Origin: Adiantum capillus-veneris | Taxonomy: Eukaryota; Streptophyta; Polypodiopsida; Polypodiales; Pteridaceae | Assembly (NCBI GenBank): GCA_014529385.2 | Contig: CM043952.1 | Coordinates: forward strand, 61,458,119-61,522,118 | Length of the DNA: 64,000 bases | Direction: 5' to 3' | Position numbers and translations under genes: made by a program | Notes under the pieces: model-generated | Database searches by the model: none | The model's input: the letters and a program-made list of their open reading frames with translations, nothing else | Told to the model about the DNA's origin: nothing | In this document: positions 44,647 through 55,313 of the stretch, piece after piece | How the letters are laid out: each line of letters begins with the position of its first letter | How positions within the stretch are numbered: position 1 is the first letter of the stretch

Positions 44647-45852
44647 ATGGATAGTCAACCCCATTCGTTAAGAACACTACCGTCCTGCATGGGAGAGTAC
44701 GAGACCAAGTCAGATGTGGTTGCAGTCCCATCAAAGAGACTGTCTCCCAACAAGGCCATCGATTCAAAGGGGCTAGTAGATATTCTATCTACCCCAGTCA
44801 CCTGTACAATAATGTTAGCCGAGTTGCTCAGAATAAGACCAAACATGTGGGCTAATGTGGGTAAATGTCTAGAGAAATTTGGTGTAAAAACCCCAATGAC
44901 TCAAATCGAGGAAGGCATCAAAGAGCTTGAAATGCCTCAACTAAATACTAGGCCAGTTCCATTAAACAAGGTAGGTGAGTATTACGAGGGAGAAGATGGA
45001 AATACCACCCTTCCTGTGGAATTCAATGGTGTAAAAACCATGGCAATCCTTGACAGTGGAGCTGGTGTGGCCATTGCAACCAAAGAGGTTTGGAAAAAAT
45101 GGGGACAACCTGCCTTGATATCCACACGAATGACCCTGCAGCTTGCAGACGGACACAAGGAAAAGCCCCTAGGATTGCTAGAAAAAGTACTTGTTACTTC
45201 TTGTGGCATTGAATATGAACACACTTTTGCTGTTGTCGACTTTGGCAAGAAGAACAACTATGAAATCATTCTGGGAAGACCATTCATGCGACAATTGAAA
45301 ATGGTCCAAGATTGGGGTTATGACCATATATACCTGAGACATATGGAAACCATAACAAAGGTAAACTTGAGGGACCATAGCTATAGGGATGTGACGAGAA
45401 CACCGGTTGAGGAGTTTGATTCTGCCACAGTAGCAGGATCAGAACTTCCAGCTTGGTTAGGTAAGCCTAAAGACCTGTGGATGTGTGGAGCTTCACAATG
45501 TGGTAGCTTGAAACGTGAGGAATGTATCCTAGAACGGGTTATAGAGGATATGGACTATATCCTAGAACCATTTCCTGAAGAAGAGTTAGAGCCTTTTGGA
45601 TGGGAACACATCTTGGCTGCTCTGGACGTGTGCGCCGTGGAGGATGCTCCCACAACAAAGTTTTGTGATGAAAATGGCTATGATGTCGTTCCTTATTTTG
45701 CAGTGAGTGTAATCCAGGAAAACGAAGAGAACCAGACATCAAAGAGCTCTCGAAATAAGGATCAAACAAAGAAATGTGGAGAATCAAAAGATGAAGAAGA
45801 CGACGAGTTTTATGACTCTGTAGGACACTTCGAGCTTCAAGAAGATCAATGA
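44647..45852 (+). CDS. Retropepsin-type protease of the RT-less element
   Basis: It is in the same frame as gag after the TAG at 44620. The domain core lies at about residues 120-230 of this piece: MAILDSGAGVAIATKEVW has the intact D-S-G-A active site, and EIILGRPFMRQLKMVQDW is the second conserved segment. It would act as a dimer to process the polyprotein. The C-terminal 170 residues are acidic and not recognised. A stop at 45850 separates it from the W-x-P-K tail. In an autonomous gypsy element RT would follow here; instead the tail follows directly. Confidence 0.85.
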   Translation: MDSQPHSLRTLPSCMGEYETKSDVVAVPSKRLSPNKAIDSKGLVDILSTPVTCTIMLAELLRIRPNMWANVGKCLEKFGVKTPMTQIEEGIKELEMPQLNTRPVPLNKVGEYYEGEDGNTTLPVEFNGVKTMAILDSGAGVAIATKEVWKKWGQPALISTRMTLQLADGHKEKPLGLLEKVLVTSCGIEYEHTFAVVDFGKKNNYEIILGRPFMRQLKMVQDWGYDHIYLRHMETITKVNLRDHSYRDVTRTPVEEFDSATVAGSELPAWLGKPKDLWMCGASQCGSLKREECILERVIEDMDYILEPFPEEELEPFGWEHILAALDVCAVEDAPTTKFCDENGYDVVPYFAVSVIQENEENQTSKSSRNKDQTKKCGESKDEEDDEFYDSVGHFELQEDQ

Positions 45853-45885
45853 CCCAAGAATCAATGTCGTTGCTACACGAATAAA

Positions 45886-46700
45886 GTGCATCAAAAGTGG
45901 ATTCCAAAGTCCTCAGTGAAGACACAACCACCACAAGCATCCTCATACAGGGCTCCTAATAAGGATGCAAAGACTCAGCTAGGAGGAATACGACCAGAGC
46001 AACGAGCTAACAATGCTCTAATCAATGGGCTAGAAAAGTCCTCCAAGAAACTACCACCCACGAGCAAACAGACAGTAAATTTCCACTACCAGCCAAAAGA
46101 TCAAGGGAAAGTACAAGAAGTCAACCTTGCTGAGGATAGTAGCGATAGTGATGAATCTTACGACATCCCCTATCATCAACTTAGACCATCACTATCACCA
46201 ACCCCTTCAGCAACAACCATGACAGGTCAAAAGAACGGGACAACAAGTCAAAGCCAAAAAGCTCGACAAATCTGGATACCAAAAATCCAGATCAGCCAAA
46301 AACAAATATGGATCAAGAAGACAAAGATCTCTAATGACAAATCACAAGATCCAACACCAAAACAAAAACAAGGAAAGAGTGCACGAATGGGTAAGAATAT
46401 CACAAAGTCGCAAGCTTTCACAACTCAGGTTTGGGCTCCAAAGAAGTTGATTCAAGCACAAAAAAGTCAGGAATTCATTTGGATTCCAAAACAACCACAG
46501 TATCAACTTTCAAAGCCTAAATCCCGTCACCAACCAAGCGTACAAGGGCCGAAGCAAAGACCACTGTCGACTCACACAACAAAAAGGTGGATCCCAAAGA
46601 AGTCTCTTCAAACACAAACGAAGCATTCGCAAGTATGGGTTCCCAAATGAGCGTCAGCAACAAAACAGCAAATAATCGCAAAGAAATGGGTCCCAAAGAA
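45886..46700 (+). CDS. W-x-P-K repeat tail
   Basis: This is again in the same frame as gag (stop at 46648, with related sequence continuing to about 46700). It is rich in Q, K, S and T and contains spaced repeats of a short motif: QKWIPKSS, RQIWIPKIQ, QIWIKKTK, QVWAPKKL, EFIWIPKQ, KRWIPKKS and SQVWVPK, then KKWVPKK after the stop. Homologous motifs end gypsy copies 1 and 2, where they lie after integrase. I know of single W-V-P-K motifs in plant copia gag linkers but not of such an array. The function is unknown; nucleic-acid or capsid binding is a guess. Confidence 0.65.
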
Positions 46701-46739
46701 GATCAACAAAACTGCTGTCAGTGCATCGCCGCTTGAATT

Positions 46740-48190
46740 CTTACGATTCTTCCTACGATTACAATACAGTTAGAAGAGAGCAAGTCGCTTCAATCAAGCA
46801 GCGATATAGGAGCTTCAGAGACCATTACATTGCTTAGAATAGGAAGCCTCGCCAACAAATGACAATAAGCAAATTGCTTATACCCACATCTTGCACAACA
46901 TAAATCTTTTCCATGCATTGACTGTGTATGCATAATAGGGCTACATTACAAGGCCTGCATAGGCACAACTTTTTGCCCAAGCACAACACATACCCTTTGC
47001 GATACCCTGTCATAAAGGATGACTCCAAATAGGAAGGGGGGAGGCATTCTGAATGCGGATCTAATATTATGACTATTAGAGGGCAATGTTTTGTGAGATG
47101 CATTGAATTTTTGCGTTTTATTGTGATAAATTTTTGACGAAATTTAGAGTATATGCCCTCATAGTAGAGTTACAGAGGAGTATGGGGACAAAATCCATAT
47201 ATGAGCCCCTAGGGCCATGTGTATAGTGTACATAGCATTTAGATTTCTATTTGAATGATTTTTCTTTTGTTAAGTTTTAAGATTTTCTTTGTTTATTATT
47301 AAGAAAAAAAATAATTTAAAAAATCCATAATCCACATGAAGCAAAGACTGACGAGAGGCCTGAGCACTACAAAGAGAAGAAGGTACAGGAAAACGATGAA
47401 ACTTCACGAAGTATGTCTCAGCAGCCACTACAACAGCCGAAGAACTTGTCACAAGGAGTGTCAACATGCAACCGACAAGTCATACAAGTCAGAGTCGAGT
47501 AGCTACGCCACAAAATGAGTGAGGTGTTAGTCCCAAAGCTTCAAGTAATATTCTCTGTGGTCTAAGCGTCTTAGCTATTCTAGGTACTGCTCAAGCTGGA
47601 AGAGTTGAGCATATTTACGTTGTGTCGCTCATGCTGGTATAGGTGAGCAAAAGAGTCGAAGTCTAAGTACTTAAGTCTGGTGAAGTGAAGGAGAAGGTCC
47701 AAAAGACACTCACGTACTGAGCACAGTGAGATACAAGTGGAGAAACTTCTACATCGAAAACCCTTCTTGGAAAGGTGGAAGCTATTGAGACATCTTTTGA
47801 TGTCACATGTGCTACATTTATTCCTCAAAACACCCATCATCTCCTTCTTTCACATTGCATGCTTTTGTTGACAAATTTCTCATATGCATATAGAGTGTCC
47901 CATAATTGGCACTTGCATCAGGCACTCTTTCCGTGTTTCACCCAAGCACACACCTTTCATGAACAAGTACTTCACGTTCAACTGCTCAACTCCAATAAGA
48001 GCGTATACCAAAGGCATGATTTCACAAGAACAAAGAAGTCCCCAATGAAGAAGTGCAGACTTAAAAGTAATCAGAGGATCTCAAAAGATGAATGGTTACG
48101 ATGATAGACGTCCGCTCTAATGGATCATAGTTCTTGTTGTGGTTCAACAAAGATACAAGCAGTGCAACAGATGAAGCCAAAACAACAGCA
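46740..48190 (+). other. Non-coding 3' region of the RT-less element
   Basis: About 1.45 kb with no long recognisable frame. It includes an AT-rich stretch (47100-47340) and several short open frames without motifs. Confidence 0.5.
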
Positions 48191-48195
48191 AAGTG

Positions 48196-48230
48196 TTGAC
48201 CGCTGGGTCAACATCACAACATAAATCATA
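48196..48230 (+). repeat. Internal copy of the LTR start
   Basis: TGTTGACCGCTGGGTCAACA followed by tcacaacataa repeats the first 30 or so bases of the LTR inside the element, just 5' of the captured helicase sequence. Confidence 0.85.
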
Positions 48231-48612
48231 CAAAGTTGTCATTGCCTCACAAGATCAGAAAGCCAATCACTCAATTCTACAGATTGTAGAAGTTGTTTCT
48301 GAGAATCACAAATACTCCGAATTGACAGATTTGCTGGAGCAAGTGATGGATGGAGCTTTCTCTATCCATGATGATAAGAGTCAAGTTAAACGACATTGGA
48401 TTCTTTTGAATTTAGATCTGGCACTAGACCTATAATGACAGAAACAGATGCTGCAGCTCAGAGCGTGGATGTGAAAGACATAAAGTTCGTCATCAATTAT
48501 GATTTTCCTCAATCATGTGAAGACTATGTACATCGGATTGGACGAACAAGACAAGCTACTGCAAAGGATATAGTCTATACTTTCTTTCCAACAACAAAAC
48601 GACAGCAAAGAC
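48229..48612 (+). pseudogene. Captured DEAD-box RNA helicase fragment
   Basis: Translation gives QKANHSILQIVEVVSENHKY, then [31 protein letters not shown] and [13 protein letters not shown], and DYVHRIGRT, with a final YTFF. These are the helicase C-terminal domain of the plant DBP2/RH20-like DEAD-box family, including motif VI (HRIGRT) and a degraded motif V ([10 protein letters not shown], where the family has A-T-D...R-G-L-D). About 27 residues between MDG and SIH are missing, and there is a frameshift near 48400. No introns appear, so a cDNA was the likely source. It lies between an internal copy of the LTR start and the polypurine tract, on the element's sense strand. Confidence 0.85.
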
Positions 48613-48658
48613 CACATCGCCATCGACAATCAGGTCATGTCGGGGACGACATGAATGC

Positions 48659-48670
48659 GGAAGGGGGGAA
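48659..48670 (+). other. Polypurine tract of the RT-less element
   Basis: GGAAGGGGGGAA ends exactly at the 3' LTR start. Confidence 0.9.
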
Positions 48671-49629
48671 TGTTGACCGCTGGGTCAACAACACAACATA
48701 ACTCAAGTTTCGTACCAAAGTCTTATCTTTTGCGAGTTATGAAATGCTGCGGATTATGGATATAAACGTCATTTGTAATGAGTAGTTATTCTAGTTTCAG
48801 AAGCCGGGGTGCAATGGCACTTCCAGATTGTAAATACGAAGCCATTTGACCCTTTCAACCCCATTTTTGGTTAAACCTAAGGTAGCCTTAGTATATAAGG
48901 TACCTAGGTCATTTTGTAAAGAAGACTTTTATCATAATCAAGTTTTAGCGCTGTCGTCTACTGTGTGTGAGAGAGAAAGAGAGTGAGCGTGAGCTTCATC
49001 CTCTCGCGACGCCCAGCTCGCTCAACACATTGGAGATCCGACTGCACCGTTGCGGTAGGCTCGAGGAGAGCTACGCGACAACGCCAAGCATTCCCCGCGA
49101 GACGAAGCGCACACACCGACGCATCTACGAGCTAATTGTGGTCGTAAGTGTATCAAACGATGTTTGTTTTCTGCATGCTAGTAGTCTATAGAATCGTGGC
49201 GACATAAGCTACGCATAGGTACTCATAAATTTCAGTTTCAGGCACTTTCAAAATTCGGCTCCGTCATCCTACGCGTTTTCCGCAGATGGGTTTTGAGTGA
49301 GGGTTTTGAGTGTAGAAGCTTAGGGACAGGTGTATCCTAGTGAGGGGATGGTGTTCCTTAAGTTTCGTACGAATCTGGCATGATTAGGTGAGTTACCTTC
49401 CGCATGTGTGTATGTGGCTAGGTGGTGTAGTTGAGAGCAGTGAGGTTCTTGATTGTGGTTTAGTTGGCCTTCCTGAGTGTTGTATGTGTAGGATGGTCTC
49501 AGCCTGACAAGCTTAAGAGATTTCCTCCGTGTGCCTATCGTGTCATCTGTGTCCTCGATTGACATTATGTTGATCTAGGTAGTGTTTGCATGCACTTCAT
49601 GGGTGTGTGAGTAGCTCTCCCGTCCAACA
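48671..49629 (+). repeat. 3' LTR, 959 bp
   Basis: Same length and termini as the 5' LTR. All differences I counted lie in the first 600 bp; about the last 330 bp appear identical. Confidence 0.95.
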
Positions 49630-49649
49630 TTTTGACCGCTGGGTCAACA
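49630..49649 (+). other. Extra 20 bp at the right end, copy of LTR start
   Basis: After the normal LTR end CCAACA comes TTTTGACCGCTGGGTCAACA, differing from the LTR start only at the second base. The GTCAA target duplication follows it, not the normal LTR end. Confidence 0.9.
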
Positions 49650-51431
49650 GTCAAACTTTGCTATTGGGTGTGTTCTAGCTCAACCAGGAGAACATAAACT
49701 GGACTACCCCATTAGCTTTGCAAGTCATCAGTTGAATGATGCTGAAAGAAACTACACCACTACAGAGCGAGAAGGTTTAGGTACGATTTATGCAGTGAAG
49801 AAATTTCGCTACTACCTTCTGGCCAACAAGTTTGCGTTCTATGTTGATCATCAAGCCTTGTTGTATCTAGTAAATAAACCTTGTTCCACGGGAAGAATTA
49901 CACGATGGTTGTTAATTCTCCTTGAGTTTGATTTTACCGTTGTGCTGAGACCTGGTAAAAGACATGTCATGGCTGATCATTTGTCTCGCATACCCAATGG
50001 TGAAGCCCCTACTGGAGTCGATGATGAATTGCCTGATACTTCTCTATTCCTAGTCGAAACCATACCTGAATGGAGTGAGAAGATTGTGAACTTTCTAGTT
50101 AATGGTTTTCCACCCAAAGAGCTTCGTAAAGACAGAGCTCGAAAACTATTAAAAGAATGTGAACCTTACTCTCTCATTGCGGGAACTCTCTACAGGTTAG
50201 GGAAGGATGATATTCTTAGACGTTGCGCCCGTGAGGATGAGTATTTATACATACTGCAAGAAGCCCACATGGGTATAGCCGGAGGACATTTCTCAGGGGA
50301 ACTAACAGCTAGAAAGGTGTTGCAATCAGGCTATTGGTGGCCAACCTTATTTAAGGATGCATCACTTTTTGCAAAAGGATGTGATGAATGCCAACGTTAC
50401 AAGATCACACAACGAAAGGATAGGATGCCCTTACATCCTGTTAAAGTGACTCAAACATTTGAAAAATGGGGTTTGGACTTTGTAGGCCCAATTAGTCCAG
50501 CAGCTCGTAGCACTCAATCTCAATATATTATCGTTGCCACTGACTATGTGACAAAGTGGGCGGAAGCCAAGGTGACACGTAAGGCCGATGCGAGGTCAAC
50601 TGCCAAGTTTCTCTTTGAGAACATTATTACAAGATTTGGTTGTCCCTTTGAGATTGTGAGTGACAATGGTACTCATTTTATAAATGGAGTAATGAAAGAA
50701 CTCACTACCAACTTTATGATAGCTCACCATAAATCCACACCTTATTATCCACAAGCAAATGGCCAAGTTGAGAGCACCAATAAGACCTTAATCTCTATCT
50801 TAACCAAAACGGTGGAAGCTCATCGCACAGATTGGGATTTAAAGCTTACGTTAGCTCTATAGGCTTATCGTACTGCGTATAAAGTTGCCATTAACTGCAC
50901 ACCATTCAAGATGGTGTATGGCCAAGAAGCGGTAATGCCATCGGAGTTTGTCGTTCCTAGTCTTCGAGTAGCTTCTCAAGAAGGTTGGGATGGTAACCCC
51001 TTAGTTGAGCGATTATATATCCTTGAAAGGCTAGATGAAGAGAGGCAATTAGATGTGCAAAATGCACTTCAGTGGAGAAAGATAGGAGGAAGAAATGGTT
51101 TGACCGTCATCTAAACAACAAAGATATCAATGTTGGTGATAAAGTCCTTATGTATGGAGTGCGTAACGAAAAGAAAAAGTTGAAATATGTAGTAAAAGGA
51201 CCATATAGAGTATGTGAGATCACCCCACAAGGAACCATTCGTGTGGAGACTCTTGATGGAGTTGAAACCATTGGATTCCTCAATGGGAGTAAATTTAAAA
51301 GATACTATGATCCTTTAAGCCAAGAGGAGTTGCGTGCCATCCATACAAAAAAGGCAGCCAAGGCAAAAATAAAATTGAAGAAGATACAAGCTCAAGCTGA
51401 GGCTAAGGAGCGACAACAGCGTATAAGATGA
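49650..51431 (+). pseudogene. pol: Gypsy copy 2 RNase H and integrase
   Basis: RNase H resumes NFAIGCVLAQPGEHKLDY, followed by NYTTTEREGLGTIYAVKKF and YVDHQALLYLVNKP. Integrase has the H-H-C-C finger (AHMGIAGGHFSGEL and GCDECQ), first D in KWGLDFVGPI, second D in IVSDNGTHFING and the E in NGQVESTNKTL, so the catalytic triad is complete. Lesions are a TAG at 50860 and a frameshift near 51090. The C-terminal domain (GDKVLMYGVRNEKKKLKY, VKGPYRVCEI) is of the GPY/F type, and no chromodomain is seen. The frame then runs on, after a TGA at 51429, into a second protease-like domain. Confidence 0.92.
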
Positions 51432-51866
51432 AAACGAGAGGCTAACCTTGGAGTCACACATGCATTCCACATTGAAATCGATGAGGATTGGTTGGACTCT
51501 AACACACCTCTACGATACCCTATTGAGCTAAACAGCACCTATGGAAAAGTGCTATATAACGTCTTATTGGACATGGGTGCTAAATATAATCTGCTATCAT
51601 ATGGGGTGTGGTGTCAGTTAGGGAAGCCACCTCTATCTGAGAGTATTATCCAAGTCAAGGGTGTCAACAAGAAAAAAACTGTAGTTTTTGGAATCTGGCA
51701 CACTTCTGTCATTTATGACAATGGGGTTGTAGCTCAAGACTTTTTGGTCATGCCTGTTGGAACTATGGACGGTAATATAAACCTAGGACGCATGTGGATG
51801 ATAGCCACCAAATGCACTATTGATTGGGGGACCAGGGGGTGTCACAACACAGAAACCAACTCTTAG
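51432..51866 (+). pseudogene. Second retropepsin-like domain after integrase, copy 2
   Basis: It is in the same frame as the integrase C-terminus. NVLLDMGAKYNLLSYGVW corresponds to the retropepsin active-site loop, with D-T-G changed to D-M-G. KTVVFGIWHTSVIYDNG and DFLVMPVGTMDGNINLGRMW follow, the last matching the conserved I-L-G-R-P-W segment, and CTIDW ends it. The order of elements and spacing (about 80 residues between DxG and LGR) is that of a full aspartic protease fold. The normal protease of this element is upstream at 36360. This one is downstream of integrase, as in copy 1 (23535). Confidence 0.75.
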
Positions 51867-52708
51867 CCCTGCCACGCAAGCCATAGTCCCTGAGATATTG
51901 CCTCTTAAGGAAATAAAACCCAAAACATTGCATGTCCAAGAGGTTGAACCATATGTCCCCGTAGCCCAAGTCTCTAGAGCTTCAACTGATGTAGCTGAAA
52001 TAAAGCTTGAGACACACAAGACCCATCCCAATATAACAAAGAAAACATACAAGTGGGTTCCTAAAGCTTCTTTAGCAACCATAGCCAATGCTTAAAGACA
52101 GGAACCTAGTAAGAGACGTCCCGTTCGCCCCAAGAAATGTAAAGAAATGTTGCGTTGGATTTCTAAAAAACTATTGGAAGCTCAAGGCTACTATGAAGGA
52201 AATGATCAATTCTGGGTGCCAAAACATAATTGTGCTCTTACTTGTCACCGGGCCCATGTGAGCTCAATCATGTGGCTCCAAAACAAATTGAAGATCGTGG
52301 AAAGGAAAAAATCACGCAATGCGACACACCCGCTCCAGAGCTAGTTTGGGTACCAAAGAAAGAACGATTTGTTCCACCTAGCTCATAACAGGGAAAGCAA
52401 ATGAAGCTTCTTGCTCTTCATGTAGTTTCTATACGGAAATAGAAGCTTTGGCACAACCTCCACCTACCATTGTACATATCCATACAAGCAAGAAAGAGTT
52501 TACACCTCCCGTTGTAAGTTCACCACCTACAACGATGTTGCAAATAAAATCATGGGAGAGTACCTTACCACCCTTGCAACTAGATGAAACACATAGAGCG
52601 GTCGAAAACTATTGGTTAAAGCCTTCACCTATAACAACTTGGAACAACGGGTTTCAAAGGGTGACAACATCATTTCAAACGGTATGATCTACCCAAGGAA
52701 GGGGGGAG
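51820..52708 (+). pseudogene. W-x-P-K tail and 3' end of gypsy copy 2
   Basis: After a frameshift near 51830 the sequence encodes a proline/lysine-rich region with KTYKWVPKASL, RWISKKLLEA, DQFWVPKHN and ELVWVPKKERF, the same motif family as in the other two elements. The last open frame (52448-52687) has no recognised motif. A polypurine tract AAGGAAGGGGGGAG lies at about 52695-52708. Confidence 0.6.
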
Positions 52709-54122
52709 TGTTTGTTGACATCCATCATTCACTTGCTTCCCTCTCAACCTTTCTCCCTGACCTCTTAATCTCCAATCTTACGGAATGTATATATAAAGCC
52801 TTATACTCACAAAAACAAGATAAAAAAGTAAAAGAGCAAGAGCCATAACACAAAATCATAAAAACACATTATGCACAAGAACACGACCCTTGTAATATTT
52901 GCACTCTAACCATCATCTATTTGCGTGTACAGATATGGCTAGTACGCTAGAGTCATCCACTCCTGCCTTGGGTGAGAGGTACCCTCGTTACTTTTCACAA
53001 ATGTTTCACATGGTCTTTCCGGTGCTTTCATGTGAATGGGATTTGGTAAGTATGCTAGCATGTGAAAGGAATTTTGAGGAGTTTGAGGAATTTTAATTCA
53101 ATGTAGTCTTTTGTCATAATCACTTGTCTAGATTTAAAAATCAAGCAGTCCGACTAAGCTAGTTTGACCAAGCTAGGTGTTAGAGATCTTCTCTCCTAAT
53201 TATCAATGGTTACTTAGGTTCTTAATCCGATTTAAGCAGCATTTTTTGAAATGTACAAGGGCTTTCTAGTGGTCCGCTTAGTCCCTAATGACCTTTAGCA
53301 TAAGTATTATAAAGGGAGTCTACTAGTGTGATGAGCCTGGGGAGGGTAACAGTGTTATATGACCCCCCAAAGTTACAAAATTAAAATGCTGAAAATGAAC
53401 AAACAAAAATTCAAAGTGCCACAATGTAAAATCTTAAGTTGAAAGAGAAATCTCAGCTTGATTTTGGTACTTCACTCACATGTATCGCCTATGGTACTAG
53501 AGCCCTAGAGGTTCCCAGTGTGGGCGCTTTTTCTTGAAAAGCAAAAAACCCAAGGCATACAAAATAAGCACACACATTAAAATTGAATCATTGTGAAAAG
53601 ACTTTGGGGGGTCATAGAAAAGGTAATCAGCCAGACGATGATTTCATGAGAAATTCCTTTTATCGTAGCTTAACTACAAGGTCTTCTAAGTATAGCCTCT
53701 AGTCAGCCCTCGAACATGAAATACTTGGCTCTCGCGATTAAATAACTTAATTGACCATAGAAAATTAAGAAGCTTACCCATGGTATTAATAGTCGATCTC
53801 TAGTGCCTTTCGACCGTTAAATTAGCGATCCCAGACTTGTTTAATTTTTTACGTTTACATCTGTTTACGCATTTGATTTTATTGCAATTTAATGTTTATT
53901 GTTGACAAATTGTTTAAAATTCTGTTACCAATCAATTTGTCTGCCTAAAACTGCATATGCTTTTTAATCGCTTATGAGAATGCAATTACTGTGCCAATGT
54001 TGTTTGATTTTGTAGTTACTGAACAAGGCTAAGGACATTCATCTCAAATGCTCTTCCACCTCGACGAACGAGCTTCAACTCAATAGCTTCTGAGGACGGA
54101 ATCTACATCAGGAAGGGGGGCA
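52709..54122 (+). other. Non-coding; probable LTR or rearranged 3' region
   Basis: It begins TGTTTGTTGACATCC directly after a polypurine tract and has a clear TATA element gtatatataaag near 52788, so its first part is probably an LTR of another family. The rest (52900-54100) has only short open frames, and a second polypurine tract (AGGAAGGGGGG) lies at 54110-54120, just before the family-B LTR. I cannot place the right LTR border. Confidence 0.4.
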
Positions 54123-54781
<659 letters not shown>

Positions 54782-54804
54782 TTTTTGGCACCGTTTCCGG
54801 GGAC

Positions 54805-54962
54805 TGGAATATTCAAGGGATTAGTTGGCTAAGCATGGGCGCCCAAGTGTGAATGGGGCGAGCTCATATAAAAGTCAACTAAACCTAAAATTCACTCATT
54901 CTCTCATTTGTGCAATAGAAGAGTGCTCTTGCTCCATCTCCATCTTCTTCTTCCTCATCTCC

Positions 54963-55053
<91 letters not shown>

Positions 55054-55313
55054 AGAGAGAGAGAGAGAGTGTGCGATCGAGCATTGCGACGACGGCACAG
55101 TGGCGGCGAAGCGGTTGAGCGCGGCAAAGCGGCGGCTCCTTCTTCTTCGTGGCGAGGAATCCTCCATGAAGCAAGCGTTAGAGCGGTGAGTGACACACCA
55201 TCGCCTTCTTTGAGCTTACTAGTTTAGACTTGTTGTGTGCTTGGAGCCATTTGTGGCTCGCACATGGTGTATCGGCAAGTTCCTTGCATTGACACGTGCG
55301 ACATACACGCACA
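54805..55313 (+). repeat. Family B LTR, copy 4 (5'-truncated)
   Basis: It starts at 'ctggaatattcaaggg', about 130 bp into the LTR, immediately after the primer site of copy 3. It has TATA at 54867-54873, (TG)n at 54964-55049 and (GA)n at 55053-55068, and ends CGCACA at 55313. The next base resumes the split copia gag. The internal region between the two LTRs has been deleted. Confidence 0.9.
54964..55068. repeat. LTR-internal (TG)n(GA)n microsatellite
   Basis: TG run of about 86 bp and GA run of about 16 bp. Confidence 0.96.

Larger units (their letters stand above)
38752..49649 (+). mobile_element. Nested LTR element lacking RT-RNase H-integrase
   Basis: It has 959-bp LTRs (38752-39710 and 48671-49629) and a GTCAA target duplication (38747-38751 and 49650-49654). 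Removing the element and one GTCAA rejoins the RNase H codons of gypsy copy 2 in frame. Internal order: Asp-type primer site, long leader with palindromes, gag, protease, W-x-P-K tail, non-coding 3' region with a DEAD-box helicase fragment, polypurine tract. RT, RNase H and integrase are absent, so it must be mobilised in trans by a related element. LTR divergence is about 1.8 percent by my count (17 differences), so it is comparatively young. Its right end carries 20 bp (49630-49649) beyond the LTR. Confidence 0.93.

Noticed and set aside
47336-48104. Short open frames in the 3' region of the RT-less element
   Set aside because: They are short, have no motifs, and the frames are not continuous with gag; likely non-coding.
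52899-53096. Small open frame starting MASTLESSTPALGERYPRY
   Set aside because: 65 codons without a recognised domain, in a region of uncertain LTR origin; not enough to call a gene.
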